NCBI GenBank assembly: GCA_907165135.1
Contig: OU015568.1
Coordinates: 12,656,501-12,720,500, forward strand
From: Oikopleura dioica
Taxonomy: Eukaryota > Chordata > Appendicularia > Copelata > Oikopleuridae
Direction: 5' to 3'
DNA length: 64,000 bases
In this document: piece by piece, positions 43,978 through 56,400 of the stretch
Layout: every line of letters starts with the position of its first letter
Numbering within the stretch: position 1 is the stretch's first letter
Notes under the pieces: model-generated
What the model was told of the DNA's origin: nothing
The model's database searches: none
What the model saw: the letters and a program-made list of their open reading frames with translations, nothing else
Position numbers and translations under genes: made by a program

Positions 43978-44582
43978 ATGGACAATTCCACTTTTCCAAA
44001 TAACACCACCTCACATTTTTCTGAGGTCAGCAAAGCTTATGAAGAATATTTTTATTGAATTTTAAGGCGGATCCGATTTCTTTCTTCAATTCTTCAGAAG
44101 ACTATGTTTTCGCTAATGTGACGGAAACTGCTATTTCCCCAAGAGAACTGGTCTTTGAATACGACGGCGATGAGTTTGACACTGTCAACGAAACTTACGC
44201 CCTCGTCAACGGAATTTACCTCGAAAACGGAACAATTGGAAACGACACGCTTGATGGTCGACGATACGTACCTTCGGCTATTCCCGATGTAAGAGTTTAT
44301 AATGGTTTCAATTAAAATTTCCCATTCAGTACCTCACTACAACTAAACCAACTGAAGAGACGAAGGGTAACGACGGGAAACAAGGTTTCATATTCCTGTT
44401 CGGGCTTTGTGGAATCATTATTCTCATCGGTCTTCTCCTCAAGTTTTTCAACAAGGGAAAAGATCAAGAAGAAGATGAAGAGCACCAGAATCTGAGTAAG
44501 ACCAAATTATCCTTCTTTTTTTGTTAATTTGCTAAATTTAGAAGCGAATGAAAACCCGAACGAAAAATTTAGCAAAATGTAG
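43978..44582 (+). CDS. Type I membrane protein with heavily N-glycosylated ectodomain
   Basis: Four exons join with GT-AG introns: MDNSTFPNNTTSHFSE, ADPISFFNSSEDYVFANVTE..., YLTTTKPTEETKGNDGKQ..., KANENPNEKFSKM. The extracellular part has at least eight N-x-S/T sites. One TM helix follows (FIFLFGLCGIIILIGLLLKFF) and a short acidic cytoplasmic tail (DQEEDEEHQN). There is no classical signal peptide at the N terminus, so it may be a reverse signal-anchor protein. No family was recognised. Confidence 0.6.
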
Positions 44583-45281
44583 CTTTCAATTACGCTATCA
44601 GAATAATATTCAATAAAGAATACATGTTATGAACATGAAGTTTTATTTCTGTCGACTGAACTTGGGGCTTATTGAGTTGCGATGAGTTTGGCACTTGTAT
44701 TCTTATTCAGGGTCATCGAGCAAAATTAATGATTACCAAACTTTCATCTAGTCGATGTTAGTGAGCATTAGTGGTGAAACGTCAAATACAAAGACAACTG
44801 TTTTCCAAAGATGAAAACATTGTCACGCGTTTTTAGTTCGTTAGTCAGACATGTGCAAAGGCATTTAGAAAGTCATTAATTAAGGCAGTCTACGTATTTC
44901 TCACAGTGCTCATTCCAAATTTACATTTCAACACTTCAACCCTGAAAAGTGATTATCAACACAGTGAGAACAACTTTCCTTGCGGAAGGATGATCCCGCT
45001 TAACAGCTGGCAGCCACGGGAATTTAATTAACAAGCATGCACCCTGGAATACGGTCTAAAGGAGAAGAAGGCTGATTTTCAAAAGGACACGCTAAAATTC
45101 ACACTAGTTTCTGTTTTTCAAATGTACAGTATCGCTTCGCTCTTTACGACAATTGCATGACCACTGTGGCAAAAGAAGGCCTCATGCTTCGCGATATCTT
45201 TGTCGGAGTTGCTTTTGCTGCATTGAGAATTGAAGTCCGCACTTTCTGATATTTTGTCTTTTTATACGTCACGTGGGGCCC
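44583..45281. other. Intergenic region
   Basis: AT-rich with no supported gene. An AATAAA for the upstream gene lies near 44612. An open stretch at 45130-45235 (plus) could be a noncoding or upstream exon of the secreted-protein gene that follows, but no consistent frame connects them. Confidence 0.45.
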
Positions 45282-45725
45282 ATGATCTGCCTTTTGTGGC
45301 TTTCTTCTGTTCTTCATGTTGCCTTGGCGCAATCTGAAAGACTTGTTCTTTCCAATCAAAAAGTTAGATATTGATACTATTTCGCTAACTGTTTATGTTT
45401 GCGCAAAAAAGTCAATTCCAAGTTCAAGAAACGAAGAAATATGTGAATCGGCTAACAGCGTTGCCCTTTTCGCCAATTTCAAAATGATGGAACTGGCTGC
45501 TTACTTTACAAAAAGGCGCAAGGCGAGAAATTGCTTTCTCCGGTACTTACAGCAGGTATTCGATGTCTACTTCCCGCTGGCAAACATTCTTTCGAGAAGG
45601 GATTGAGTCAGAACAAGAAGTTGAAGTGGATGGAGAATCCCTTGGAGAGATATTCTTTTCTTGGCCTCGACGATTTTGACAATCGAATCGCGAAGGATCG
45701 ATCTTTTCCTGATGAAAAAAGTTAA
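45282..45725 (+). CDS. Small secreted protein, unknown
   Basis: The ATG at 45282 starts a good signal peptide (MICLLWLSSVLHVALAQS). A GT-AG intron joins NQK to SIPSSRNEEICESANSVALF, a helical, basic segment with two cysteines (EIC and RNCF). A second GT-AG intron leads to GLSQNKKLKWMENPLERYSF and LGLDDFDNRIAKDR, ending DEKS at 45725. Without that second splice the frame stops at 45606. Mature length is about 95 residues. The helix plus cysteine pattern could suit a peptide hormone or matrix protein, but no family was recognised. A transposon begins 34 bp after the stop. Confidence 0.5.
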
Positions 45726-45759
45726 TTTTGTTTAAAGATATAAACATAATTAATAAGTA

Positions 45760-46831
45760 GGCAGCGCCTGTTTTGCCCAAATTCCCGGATCGCCCACATC
45801 CCGGATCGCCCATTTTCCTGGATCGCCCATTGTGGGCAAAACGGGAAAATGTGCGGAACGGGATTTGTGTGCAAACCAGGATTTGCAATTGTAAATTTGA
45901 AATTTGATAATCGATCGAAATTGATCTTTGGAAATCAGACATTCCAAAGAAGATTTGACCGAGTTATGATTTTATTTGTAGGAAGAAAAGATATAATACC
46001 CAGGCAGGGGTCTAAATATCAGCCAAAAACCCAGTGCGAGAGCGAAACTTTTTTTTCAAATTTTGTGCGAAGAGAAAGCGAAGCGAATTTGAACTTCCAG
46101 TGCGAAGCGAAAATTTCTTTAAAATTGCGAACATTTTTGGAGATAAAAATTTTTATTTCAAAAATAATAGAATTCATTGGTTTTCAAAAATTTGACAATT
46201 ATAAAAACGTCGATATAAAAGGGTAAGTTCACAAAGGTTTGTGATACATAAGGCGACCATCTCGAATGCCTGAAGGAAAACCCTAAAATGTATTTTTTGC
46301 GGAATTATAAGACCCAAACTAAGGTCCCGAAGCCTCCGAGAGAGTTCAAGCTCTTATCTTTCAAATAAGGTGCTCAGGGCTACTGTGTTCATAAGAATTA
46401 ACCCTGAGATGGCCCATCTCAAGTAAGGTAACATTCGGCACTTGTAAAGGTTAAAAATTTCAAAGTGACAAATTAAACATCACAATTGTTATGATATTCT
46501 TACAGACGCCCTACTATAGAGCAAAAAGTAACCGCCTTTTGATAAATAATGTCACTTTTTCGCTTTTTTTCGCTTTTGAGAGTTTGATATTTTGTGCTTC
46601 GCTTCGCTTCGCTTCGCTTCGCAATAAAGCGAATTCGCACTGCGAATTTAGACCCCTGACTCAGGGATAAAGAGTTCCTTTTCTAATTTTGTAAATCCCG
46701 TTCTGCCCAATCCTGAATCGCACATTTTCCTGATTCGCACATTTTCCCGTTTTGCCCACAATGGGCGATCCAGGAAAATGGGCGATCCGGGATGTGGGCG
46801 ATCCGGGATTTTGGGCGAAACGGGAGCTGCC
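45760..46831. mobile_element. TIR element with 9-bp target duplication
   Basis: A 1072-bp insertion bounded by GGCAGC...GCTGCC and flanked by the perfect 9-bp duplication TAATAAGTA (45751-45759 and 46832-46840). The terminal inverted repeats are about 100 bp and contain tandem TCCCGGATCGCCCA/CCTGGATCGCCCA units, which are repeated at each end in opposite orientation. No transposase ORF is visible. A 9-bp duplication fits Mutator-like or related superfamilies (inference). A second element sits inside it. Confidence 0.85.
46005..46658. mobile_element. Nested hAT-like non-autonomous element
   Basis: Inside the 45760-46831 element, CAGGGGTCTAAAT at 46005 is mirrored by ATTTAGACCCCTG ending at 46658. 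Flanks ACCCAGG and ACTCAGG form a near-perfect 7-8-bp target duplication. Termini of the CAGGGG type and an approximately 8-bp duplication are typical of hAT elements. Near its right end are several tandem CTTCG repeats (about 46596-46620). There is no transposase. Confidence 0.65.
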
Positions 46832-47666
46832 TAATAAGTATGAACGTACAGATAATAAAAATTTTAACCTTCGATTTTTTCTCTTTAAAAATTTCAGCTA
46901 ACTTGTTCCAACTCTTTCCAAGAATAGTCATTGTTCCGTTTTGTCTCTTGAATACGCTAGAAAGTCGCTTGTTTTCTCTGCGTGTAAGTGTTTCTATCAG
47001 TAGTTTTCCAGAAAATCCAAAGTTAAAAGGGATAACCGCTGCTGATTGTTAGATGTCGTCAAGTATAAGTAGCAGCTGTGGGCCGTTTCCTTATTATTTT
47101 CCGTGTGAGGCCTTATCGAAAGCATTCTGTCGAGATCTTACTGTAAAGGTGGTGACACGAGAAATCAAGCGAGCAATACATCAAGTGAAGGAAAGCGATT
47201 TTGACACTATAAACTTGCAGTCCTGTGGTTACTCTTTCTGTCAACGAAAAGAAGACGGACCTGCCGATCTAGAGTCGCGAAATAATCGGTTGCATTTTTT
47301 TGTTTATTGGAGCTGATTTGTACTTCCTGATTCTTGACCGGTGTCGCGTTGACTAGCAGTTGACTTTTTGCGGTTTCCGTAAACTCGAGAGAAGATAATG
47401 ATTTTAGCGGGCAAGAATGGCCTTTTCAAAAAGAAAGAAAGATAAAATTCAATTTTCTAACACTTTGTCATTATGAACGGCCACCAGGAAAAATGTCAAT
47501 TTCGGAAGTTTTGCGAAAATAATCTTTTACAAAAATTGGCCACGAAAGAATTGTGGTTGAGGAGACTAGAAAGCCGGAAACGGTTCTCTATTTCTAAAAG
47601 ATACGGTTTCGACAATTGTGCAATATTTTGTTTATTTAAATATAATTGGAATAGAAACATATAAGC
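46832..47666. other. Region with short ORFs only
   Basis: Plus-strand ORFs at 46792-47052, 47053-47316 and 47473-47664 are open but show no conserved domain. The one at 47053 (MSSSISSSCGPFPYYF..., with four later cysteines and a basic helix VKVVTREIKRAIHQVKES) is the most protein-like. None could be joined into a gene. Confidence 0.35.
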
Positions 47667-49283
47667 TCAGTAGTGATGGCGCTGATGTTGTTGCTGGTGC
47701 GACCGTTCTTGGGGTCGATATGTGCTCCGTCCTTGGTGAAGATGCTGATCTGCATCGCGTTGACTCATTCGGTACGAGCGCAGTGGGTCTGACATGTGAG
47801 TTGAAGCCTGCTGCCCAGGACGGGGAGGAACTGGAGCCAGGGGATAGTAAGGTGGCGGGTAGGGTTGTTGGTAGCTCATCGGATTCGGATGGTAACTTGG
47901 AACTGTGTTGTAATTAGCCCGATGTGATCCTTGTGGAATGGAGTTGTAGTTCGGCATTGACATGGCATTTTGTTCTTTTGAAGTTTCAACAGTGTGGTCT
48001 TTTTTTCAAATTCAAAAAGGTGATGTTATTGCTGAAACATTCCTCTGGGGTAATTTCGATTAACTGGAGGATGGCTAGGTAACAAAGGATGAGATAATTC
48101 ATGTTTGCCATAATCTGTATCCTGAACGTCGTCACTTAAAATAATGAAAATATATTCATCTTACGTGACTAAGTTTCAACGGCGGTACGACATTTTTCAA
48201 TTCGACGTCCGACGATGGTTTTCTCTTTTCATACAAATCACTGTATCCCATTTTCACTGGTTTTTGAGGTGGTTGTTCTGTCTTCTTTTTCTCTCGCTCG
48301 CTTCTATGCCTCGGTTGGACAGGTGTTTGAGTTGACGCTTCAGAAGTTATAGTTCGGCTGCTGAGTTTCGAGCTCATTCTGGTACTTTGAGACTGAGATG
48401 GCTCCGGGCTGGAACCGGAACTTTCTTTCAGTTGTGGAAGTTCTGTGGAGACCGAATTCTTCATTGAAATTTTCGATTCGTTCAACGCCTTCTGACGAAG
48501 CTCCTTCGAAAAATTAGAAAAATATATTTGATGTTTGTGGCACCTTATTTGATGTTCTCAAACTTTGATTCTCCATCATGTATTCTTGAAGCAAATTGTA
48601 CAAGCTCCGATCTTGTTCTGCGTCTATTTCGCCACTGTCGATCTTATTTTTGGCGATTTGCTGTCGTAAGTTTCGATTCTCCTCCTTCAACGCGTTCAGT
48701 TTATTTTTTATCTCCACCATTTCGCGAACTGAACATTAATATATATTTTCTCATTAGTTGTATTAACCGGAATCGAGATTTTTGCTATTATCTCGAGCTG
48801 ATCTTGGGGACCTTCTTTTCTTTTCCGAGATTGACCGAGATGAAGTCGGAGTTTTCGCCCCGTGAGACCGAGCAGAGCGCGGAGTTCTATGTGATTCGGA
48901 ACGTGGGGTCTTATTCATATCAGGCTTATTTGATTCTGCATGATCTGACTGAAGCTGATGCGCGTGACTTGTGCTTTTTCGGCGCTCTCTTCTCCGTCTT
49001 TCATGTTGAACCCTCGGAGAGTACTCATTTGCTACGTTGCGCTCAGCACGGGGACTTGCTCTTGGACTTGGACAATTATCCCAAAGGTCCTTTCGATCTG
49101 GTAGGGGGCGCCTTATCGGGATAAGTAACTCTTTTTCTAGCTTGCCAAATTTATAAAATTCAATTATCCTACTGGCCTTTCGTTCTGCGATTTTCTCCCA
49201 TCAGACCGGGGCGTCAAATAGTCTGCATTTTCACTATCCGACATTTGCTCTCCCCAAGAATTTTTCAAACTGATCTTTTTCAT
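47667..49283 (-). CDS. Basic, low-complexity coiled-coil protein, unknown
   Basis: A likely start at 49283 (MKKISLKNSWGEQMSDSENA). A GT-AG intron is followed by an arginine/serine-rich segment (TPRSESHRTPRSARSHG and KKRRSPRSARDNSKN). A coiled coil follows (EIKNKLNALKEENRNLRQQI), then a Q/S-rich region (STRMSSKLSSRTITSEASTQ), MGYSDLYEKRKPSSD, and a Pro/Tyr/His-rich C terminus (PYPPPYYPLAPVPPRPG) ending QRHHY at 47667. Five or so exons. The composition resembles centrosomal or RNA-granule scaffold proteins, but I recognise no family. The exon joins near 48100 and 48740 are uncertain. Confidence 0.5.
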
Positions 49284-49803
49284 GCCACTTTGGAACAACT
49301 ATCCTGCTCGTATTCTAGAAGTCCCCTTTTACAAGACTTTTATTATACTCGATCATAATTATGAAAACAAGGCTTTTTACCTTTTATTAATGAGTTTTTA
49401 GCCATCTGAACTTTCTCTTTTTCATGATTTTCTTGAGCAAAAATGGGGAGGTGTTTTCACTTTGATCGGGGTGATCAATTTTCCTCTTTGTCTAGCTTGC
49501 TTCTTTTATATTTTTCTTTCTGAAAATAAAAAAGAAACAATTCTTCCTTATAATATTTGAGTACTAATCAAATAGGCCCTTTCTCGACTCCCCTCTCTCG
49601 GAAGTAAATATTAAAATTATAATAAAAACGAAGCCACAGATCGGGCTCCTGTATTTGACCTGCTGAGCTTGCGGGCTCGATTTTCGTAAAAAACCTGTGT
49701 CAAACTGCAATTTACTCTCGTTCACGAACGAAAGTAAATAATCGGAGATTAAAAATATTGATATTTATTATATCTTGTTACTGAATAAATAAGTCTCGCA
49801 CAG
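49284..49803. other. Intergenic region
   Basis: AT-rich region between RIBC2 and the downstream coiled-coil gene, with polyadenylation-like AATAAA signals near 49785. No gene or repeat was recognised. Confidence 0.5.
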
Positions 49804-52508
49804 TTATCGAGAAGTAGTATTGAACTGATCAAAGTACGCGTTCGATGGCCGGTTGGTGTAAACTTCCGAGTCCATGTGATTGAGTCGCTCGCACTGCTCC
49901 TTGGCGAGTTTGTGGTTTTCCTCATCCAGCTTCTTCTGGATATCGCGGCGCTGTCGTTTTTCGCTATAAATCGGCTTGATAATATTTGTATGCGAAGAGT
50001 TTAGGGATAGTTTGCGGGTATTCTCTTCCATGATTTCAAATGAGAAAACTTAAGCCGTTCCTGCGCTCCATAAGCATAAGAGTTTTCGCCTGCTGGATTC
50101 TGTCGTTGTCCCATTGATTGTCGATTTCTTTATTTTGATTTTGGATCGCTTTATTTTCGCTTCGCTGAAGTTCTTGCGTTGATCGGATGTCTTCGACCTG
50201 CGCGGGACTCATTCCCTAAAGGAACTTTTATTTAAAAAATAAAACTAGACGATTTTACCTTCCATCGGTCAGTAAGAACTCGGTGGGAGCCAAAAGTGGA
50301 CTTGGCGACAGCTGGATCTTCCGTCAGCATAGTACCAGTAACGTTGTTTCTGATATCGGTCAGTTTGTCCTGCAACTCGCGGTTCTTTTCCGCGGCTTCT
50401 CGCTCACGCTTCTCTTTAGCTTGCTAAATTGGCATTCAGAAACATTTGTAATTTTTCAATTTACCTGTAAGTTAAATTGCTTCAATTCCTTTAAATCAGC
50501 TAATCTCTTGGCCTCTTTTTGGTCGAGCATCGTTTGCCACATCTCAGCCCAGGCGATTTGCTCAGTAAGGTACTTATGGGTGGTATAAGCTTCTTCCTGC
50601 TCTCGTCGAAGTTTTTCCTCTCTCTGGCAGTCTGAAACACACAATTTTTGAAATCGAAAAATTAACAGTGATTTTACCTGCCCACTGTCGTCGCTGATCC
50701 TGCTGGATGGAATTTCGCGATGGACCAGCAAGATCTTCTCCGTCGAAAACTTGTGCCGACGAAATACCAAGATTAGTGTCGACATCGGCGACTCGAACTG
50801 GAGCGCTGTTCTTTTTCGATTCCGGATCGTTGAGGTCCCACTCACGTCGGGACTCCTTGGTCTGATGCTCGAAGCGGAACTCGTTGATGCGCTTGGCCAA
50901 GTCGCGTTCGTCGCGCTCTTGTCGCTGCTCGTAGAGAAGACCGAGCTTGGCGTTCTTGTTGCTCTCCCGACCGTACGCCGCGTTGCGCTCATCTTCGGCT
51001 GCTAGTCGCTCCTTCTTTTCAGCCGTCTGCCGATCGAGCGCGGGCTTGTCAACGCCGATAAGTCTGAAAGGCTTGGTTATCATAAAAGAACCAGCTGCTT
51101 AAAAATAGAGATAAGGATGCATATCCACCCTCGGGTGAAAATTTCAATTCGAATTTCCAAAAATCATTTAGTTCAATCTTTAGTTTGCGAAATAATTTGA
51201 ATTATTGCTGCAGAATCTCAATCGAAGCGAGCATAAAATGCATTTTTTTCATTGCAAAATATGAATTTACATCGATTAACAATAGCATTGACTATTTTTG
51301 CGATACTAACTTTGCTACGTTATGTATCTTTCAGCCTTCAGAGCCAGAGAAAACTGACTGAAAGAAGAGTTTGGCCTATTTATTATTTGAAAAAGGAGTT
51401 TCGTCATTTTTCTTGATAAACAGTAAAATATTATTTCCAATATGAAAATCCTTAGACAGCTCATAAAACAGGAAGTTCGACGCTGCAAAACATCATCTAT
51501 CGATATGCGCAAAAGAATCATCTACGGCTTGCTTTTCCAACAAACGATTTTGCAGTCTTTTGCAATGGAAAACCGTTCAGAAAAGACTGCACGTTTCAAA
51601 AAGAATTCGATATCATAGGTCTGGTTCCAAAAAACTAAGAATTTCAATCTACCAACGTTTTCAACCAAAATTAAGCAAACCATCATACTTGGTCGCCTGT
51701 TATCGACAAAGTTTTACCGGCTGCTAAGAGAATAACCATCCTTAGAGAGCCTATTTCGCAAACAATATCGAGTTTTATATACTTCGGTAAAGATCATATA
51801 CGGGCTAATTCAAAATCACTTGATTCGTTCGAAGAATTTATACGGCGAAAATTTCAGACTAAGAAAATATACGGCTTCGAAGTTCGAAAAATTACGCACA
51901 ATCCGAATTCAGCAGATTTAGGTTTGTCATATGTTTTAGGTTTTATTGAGATAATATCATTTATTAAGGATTAGCGAGTATAGCCGAAGAACACAAAACT
52001 CCAGAAGCTTTTGCTGAACACATTCTGGGATACTACGATTTAATTCTAATCATGGAGTACTTCGACGAGAGCCTTATCCTTCTCAAACAGCTGTTATCTC
52101 TAGAATACGAAGATATTATTTACCTAAGAGCGAAAGAAAATCACGAAAAAAGCTTCAGCGAGGAAGATTTGACCAAAAAGTCGAAAGAAATCATTTTAAA
52201 ACGTCAATCTATCGACCAGATTTTATATGACTGCGCGAATAGAACGCTTTGGCGGAAAATAACTGATTTCGGACTTGTAAAAATGGACTCTGAATTGAAA
52301 ATCTTCCGAGAACTCCGAGAAAAAGCCGACCCGAATGATCTTCTTTTAAATTTTCAGGGGAAGAAATTCATGAATTATTTGAAAAACGAGCAGCTTCTTA
52401 CCTCTCCCGAGCGTTGAAGATTCGCTCTTGGCGAAGAGTTTCTCGCATTCGAGACTTCTCAATTGCCTCTTTCTCTTTTCGGTCGAGGAGCTCTCCGCGG
52501 GTCTCCAT
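49804..52508 (-). CDS. RIBC2: RIB43A-like protein, RIBC2
   Basis: Exon 1 (52402-52508) encodes METRGELLDRKEKEAIEKSR and ends RIFNARE-R at a GTAAGA donor. After an intron of about 1.3 kb the protein continues with LIGVDKPALDRQTAEKKERL, FEHQTKESRREWDLNDPES, NLGISSAQVFDGEDL, LTEDPAVAKSTFGSHRVLTD, RWKGMSPAQVEDIRSTQ and EVYTNRPSNAYFDQFNTTSR, with the stop at 49804. This is collinear with vertebrate RIBC2 to the last residues. RIB43A proteins lie inside the doublet microtubules of cilia and flagella (family knowledge). The very large first intron is exceptional here because it contains an antisense gene (51261-52417). Confidence 0.95.
51261..52417 (+). CDS. Galactose-3-O-sulfotransferase family enzyme nested antisense in RIBC2
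   Basis: The ATG at 51261 starts a type II signal anchor (LTIALTIFAILTLLRYVSF). After a short GT-AG intron, TAHKTGSSTLQNIIYRYAQK is the 5'-PAPS-binding loop of Gal3ST enzymes. Further on are AAKRITILREPISQTISSFI (the R-D-P/3'-PAPS region) and, in the last exon, MEYFDESLILLKQLLSLEYE and ANRTLWRKITDFG. These match GAL3ST1-4 in order. The predicted role is Golgi sulfation of galactose on glycolipids or glycans. The gene lies entirely within intron 1 of RIBC2 on the other strand, except that its last 16 nt (52402-52417, with stop TGA) overlap RIBC2 exon 1. Exon edges near 51630-51700 are not resolved. Confidence 0.8.
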
Positions 52509-52676
52509 TCTCCAGCTGCTGACTTTTCAAACTGACGATTAAACGTAAACACGCCTCAGGCCGAGACGTGTTCTAGAAAATAAACGACTTTTGGGATGAT
52601 TTATTTTTATTGTTTTATCAGCTTCTGAAAGGTAAATAGTTATGGCAAGAGAGAGAAAGCAGTATTTTAAACCTTG

Positions 52677-53427
52677 TTATTCAAAGACAAAAATTTGTTT
52701 TTGCATCATTTTTACGCAGTTCTTCAGGCCGAGAGTCTTTTCTTTCGGGTCGAGCTGAAGACACAAGTTCTGAAACTCGCTGAGCAGGTAAGAGTGCGCT
52801 TGGCCTCGGGTTTTCCATCGTTGAGCCTCGTTTTGATCTTTGCATCTTTCCAAGCGCGGAATCGGATTGTCTTTCATCGGTTGGAGGCAGATCGGAGGCG
52901 TCACGTCGTAGTCGTACATAATTTGCTTATTCTTATTGTACTGAGTACTTGTTTAATTCATTGAATCAAGAGCAAATCATACTTGAAAATATTGATTTCG
53001 GGCTCTGGCATGACACTTGTCAATTGTCAGTGTTTTGTTTAAAACTAAAGCTTATATTAATTTTTTATTGAATAAAAAACAAACCGGTTAAACACAAGTC
53101 CGTCATTTCTCCACGAATCTGACCAGCAAAGCGCACATCTTCGTATGGTAAGAATTCCAAACTCTTTAGAACTTTATTTCGGTACCATAAAAACGGTTTC
53201 GATTCTTTTTTCTTTCGAAAGAATTTGATCTGTTTCACGAGGACTCGATTTTCCTTGGAGAGCCTTTTTGATGGATTTCGTTGAATTACGGCCTCGGCAA
53301 AGTCGTCCATCCAAGATCGTGCAAGAATAAGGATCGTCTCATCGGAAGGAGAAGGAAAACGATCTTGGAAGAGTTGGCCGATGTGCGAGCAAGGATGAAT
53401 TTCAATCGACCCTCCAAGCATCCAGAT
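52677..53427 (-). CDS. Second GALNT 3' half (alternative exon cassette or truncated paralogue)
   Basis: The segment begins right after an ATTCAG acceptor (53428-53429) with [20 protein letters not shown], followed by ILARSWMDDFAEAVIQRNPS and EFLPYEDVRFAGQIRGEMTD. Later exons carry lectin-type sequence (KCHARARNQYFQ near 53005 and LCLQLDPKEKTLGLKNC near 52750). This matches the C-terminal catalytic subdomain and ricin-type lectin of GALNTs. No N-terminal catalytic half precedes it. The first base corresponds exactly to a splice boundary in the upstream GALNT gene, so use as an alternative 3' half is possible; a broken tandem duplicate is the other option. Confidence 0.65.
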
Positions 53428-53490
53428 CTGAATAAAAGTTTCTGGAGGCACTATTTATATTCACAATAAGTTACGAGATGTAACTCGAAA

Positions 53491-56400
53491 CTACAAATTT
53501 TTGCATTTTTGAGTCACTAAATAGGTCTCAAGATTTTTCATCGAACATTCACATAAATGTCTTATGAGACCTTTCCTGCAGCTTGCGAGCACGGCACCAG
53601 CAGATTTAATTTCTATACAAGTATGAGTTGAAGGGTTATAAAAGCGAGAATATTCATCGAGTATCCAAGTTTGTGAGGGGACCGCTAATTGACGCCCCTG
53701 CACACGACTTTGACAAGTTTTAAAAACGGGCACTGCGACGCCTGTTACAACTGTGATGCACATTTCATAATCGTCAGATTTCCTAAAAAAGAATATATTT
53801 TCGAAGAGAATGATTTCAAACCTTATGTCCTTGATGTTTGTGTACTCGAAATATTGATTTCCGAGCATACCATGGCAAGGAAAGATCTGGATCTGAGCAT
53901 TGTCTTTTCCAGAACTGTCAAAACACTGTCTGTTATTTGGATTTCGTGCAGTCATCAGTCCTTGAAAAAAATTGAGATTTTTTCTTTTTTTAGTTGAAAA
54001 CCTTGAGCAATGATTTCTCCGGCAAAAATCAAATCGCTGTTCATCGTGTAATCGAGCTCCGGTAGAACGTTTTCCATGTACCAATGAAACGATTTGCATT
54101 GAAGATCTTCTCGAAGTTGAATTCTGGAGGTCAAGTCACCTTGAGAGGTTTATTGAAGAAGAAATCAAGGAGGACTACCTGCATCGATTTTCGCAAGATC
54201 AGGCGACCCCCTTCTGAAGTAAACTTCTTGGAACTCATCGAGCCAGACGTCTGCGACCCGGATCGAATTCCTGATGATCGGAGTCTCTCCTCCAGGATGA
54301 GAATAAGGCGATTTCTCGCGGAAAACATGCCCTCACGTTGGATTTCTCGACTTGTTGAAAATTCTCAGTGTTTAAAAAATAGAATATAGAATGAATCATG
54401 AAACCGTAACTATATGCGAGCAGGGATGAATTTCCAAGCTCCCACCGCACATCCAAATCTACGTGTAAATGGTCAAAGTTAAAAATTCAGGCTACGTGAA
54501 TTTTTTACCCGGAAACTCATTTCCAAATTTTCGCCGCCCCAGATTTTCATCTCTTCGTCATAAGTTCCAAGCCAGTTGAAATACGCTTAGATCAATAATA
54601 ACGTTTCGATTCGCTCAAAATACCTTTATCCATCGTGAATAGACCGCCAGCCATCGTTGGTGATCGAATCGGTCGAGCTTCGTCTTTTAAAAATATTAAT
54701 AAAAAATTGATAAAATTTAGGTACATGCAGACGTATATGGATTTTGAGGACCATATGCTTCCATCCAGTAGAAGACGAGATTCCATCCGAACACTCCTTT
54801 GAAAATGTTGGCAGTTTTCGTCTCAGTAGTACGGAAAGTACCAGCGTCGATCACCTTAGTTCTTCAAATTGGTGTCTTACTAAAGATACCAAACCTCGAT
54901 AACAGGTGTCATCACTCTAGTTGGATCCTCAGCAATTCGTTCCAATAAAGGCTCCGCCCAACCAGGAAAACACTCGCAGTGTGCATCGAGAAAAGTAATC
55001 GTATCGGCTTTTGCCGCTGCTGCCCCAGCAAGACGAGCTTGAATAAGCCCCATTCTTGTTGGCTGCCTGATCACTTTCACGAAGTTTTCTCCCATTTTGC
55101 TGTTTATTTCATTAACAATGTATTGCTCCAGCTTTACTCCTAGCTCAGGTCTTTTGTCGATTTCCGATTTGTCATCGACGAGGATAATTTCGGTTAACAG
55201 GATTTTTGGCGTTGTTCCGAGGATAGAGTAGACCGTTCGCAATAGAGTGCATTCGGCTTCATTGTGAAAAACAATCACAACTGAAGTCGTCGGCAGCGGC
55301 TTCTTCCACCTTTTTGACATGCATTTGCTTGGTCGTTTGTCCGACAAGTGTCTTGTTAGTGCGATTTTGTTGCAAACGAACTCGTTGAAGCCGTGTCGTT
55401 CCCAGCCTTTATCAATTTTGGCCTTGTCTTCGGCAGACGGATTCTCTGGAACATACGCTTTCCCAAACTCACCAGGGTCCGACTTTCTTGGTAGAGGCTT
55501 TCTGAGACACGGTTGAAGCTCTTCATCAGAATAGCAATCATGTGGAACACCTGGTTCCAACAAAACACGTCCCTTGAACAAGCCGAACATCTTTTCCTTG
55601 CCATAATGATCTCCTCCCGCAAGAGGCTCTGCAATTATTTCTTGTTCATCGTCATGCGATTCTTGCTGCATTGTCTCATATTCTTCTTGGAGAAGCTCTT
55701 CTTCCCCTTCGTAATCTTCTGCCCGTAATTTGTCTTGAAGCCGTTTCTTCGCTGCTAATTGTCGGCGAAGAGCTTTTTATGATTATGAATCCATGTAAAA
55801 CTTATTAATATAATAACTGGATATATAACCATAACTTCTGCCGCTTCTTCCTTCTTTCTCAAAAACTCTTCTCTTTTCTTTTCACGCTCCTCTCGTTCTT
55901 TCAAAACTTTCTCACGTCTTTGCTGTTCCTCCCTGATTTTCTGAAGCTTTTCTTCTTCAGCGATTCTCGCATTTATTTCAGCTTGCTTCTGCTCTTTCAG
56001 TCTTCGTATCTTGTCGTCTACTTCTGCCTTCAGAATTTCCTTCTCTCGACGGATCTCGTGATCTGGCTCAAACTCGTAACTAGCGTATTCGTCGACTTCA
56101 ACGTCGACATCAAAAATGTCCTTGATCATTGCTTGCTCCTTATTATGAGTTCGCAGATGGGTGATTTTAAATTTTGAGCCCGAGGAAATGTTTTGCAGAA
56201 AAGATTCATAATCTTCAGGTTCTTCTTGTGGAAATGTCACTGATAAAATTGTGACTTCTGTTTCAGAGTTTAATTTTTCTGTGGCAATTTTACCAGACTC
56301 AATTTGAGTGACATTCTGAGACTCTAACTCCGAATCAGATACCGTAGTTTTTTCTTCTTGACTCTCGTTATCAGATTCACTCTCTTCTTCTTCTTCCAAC

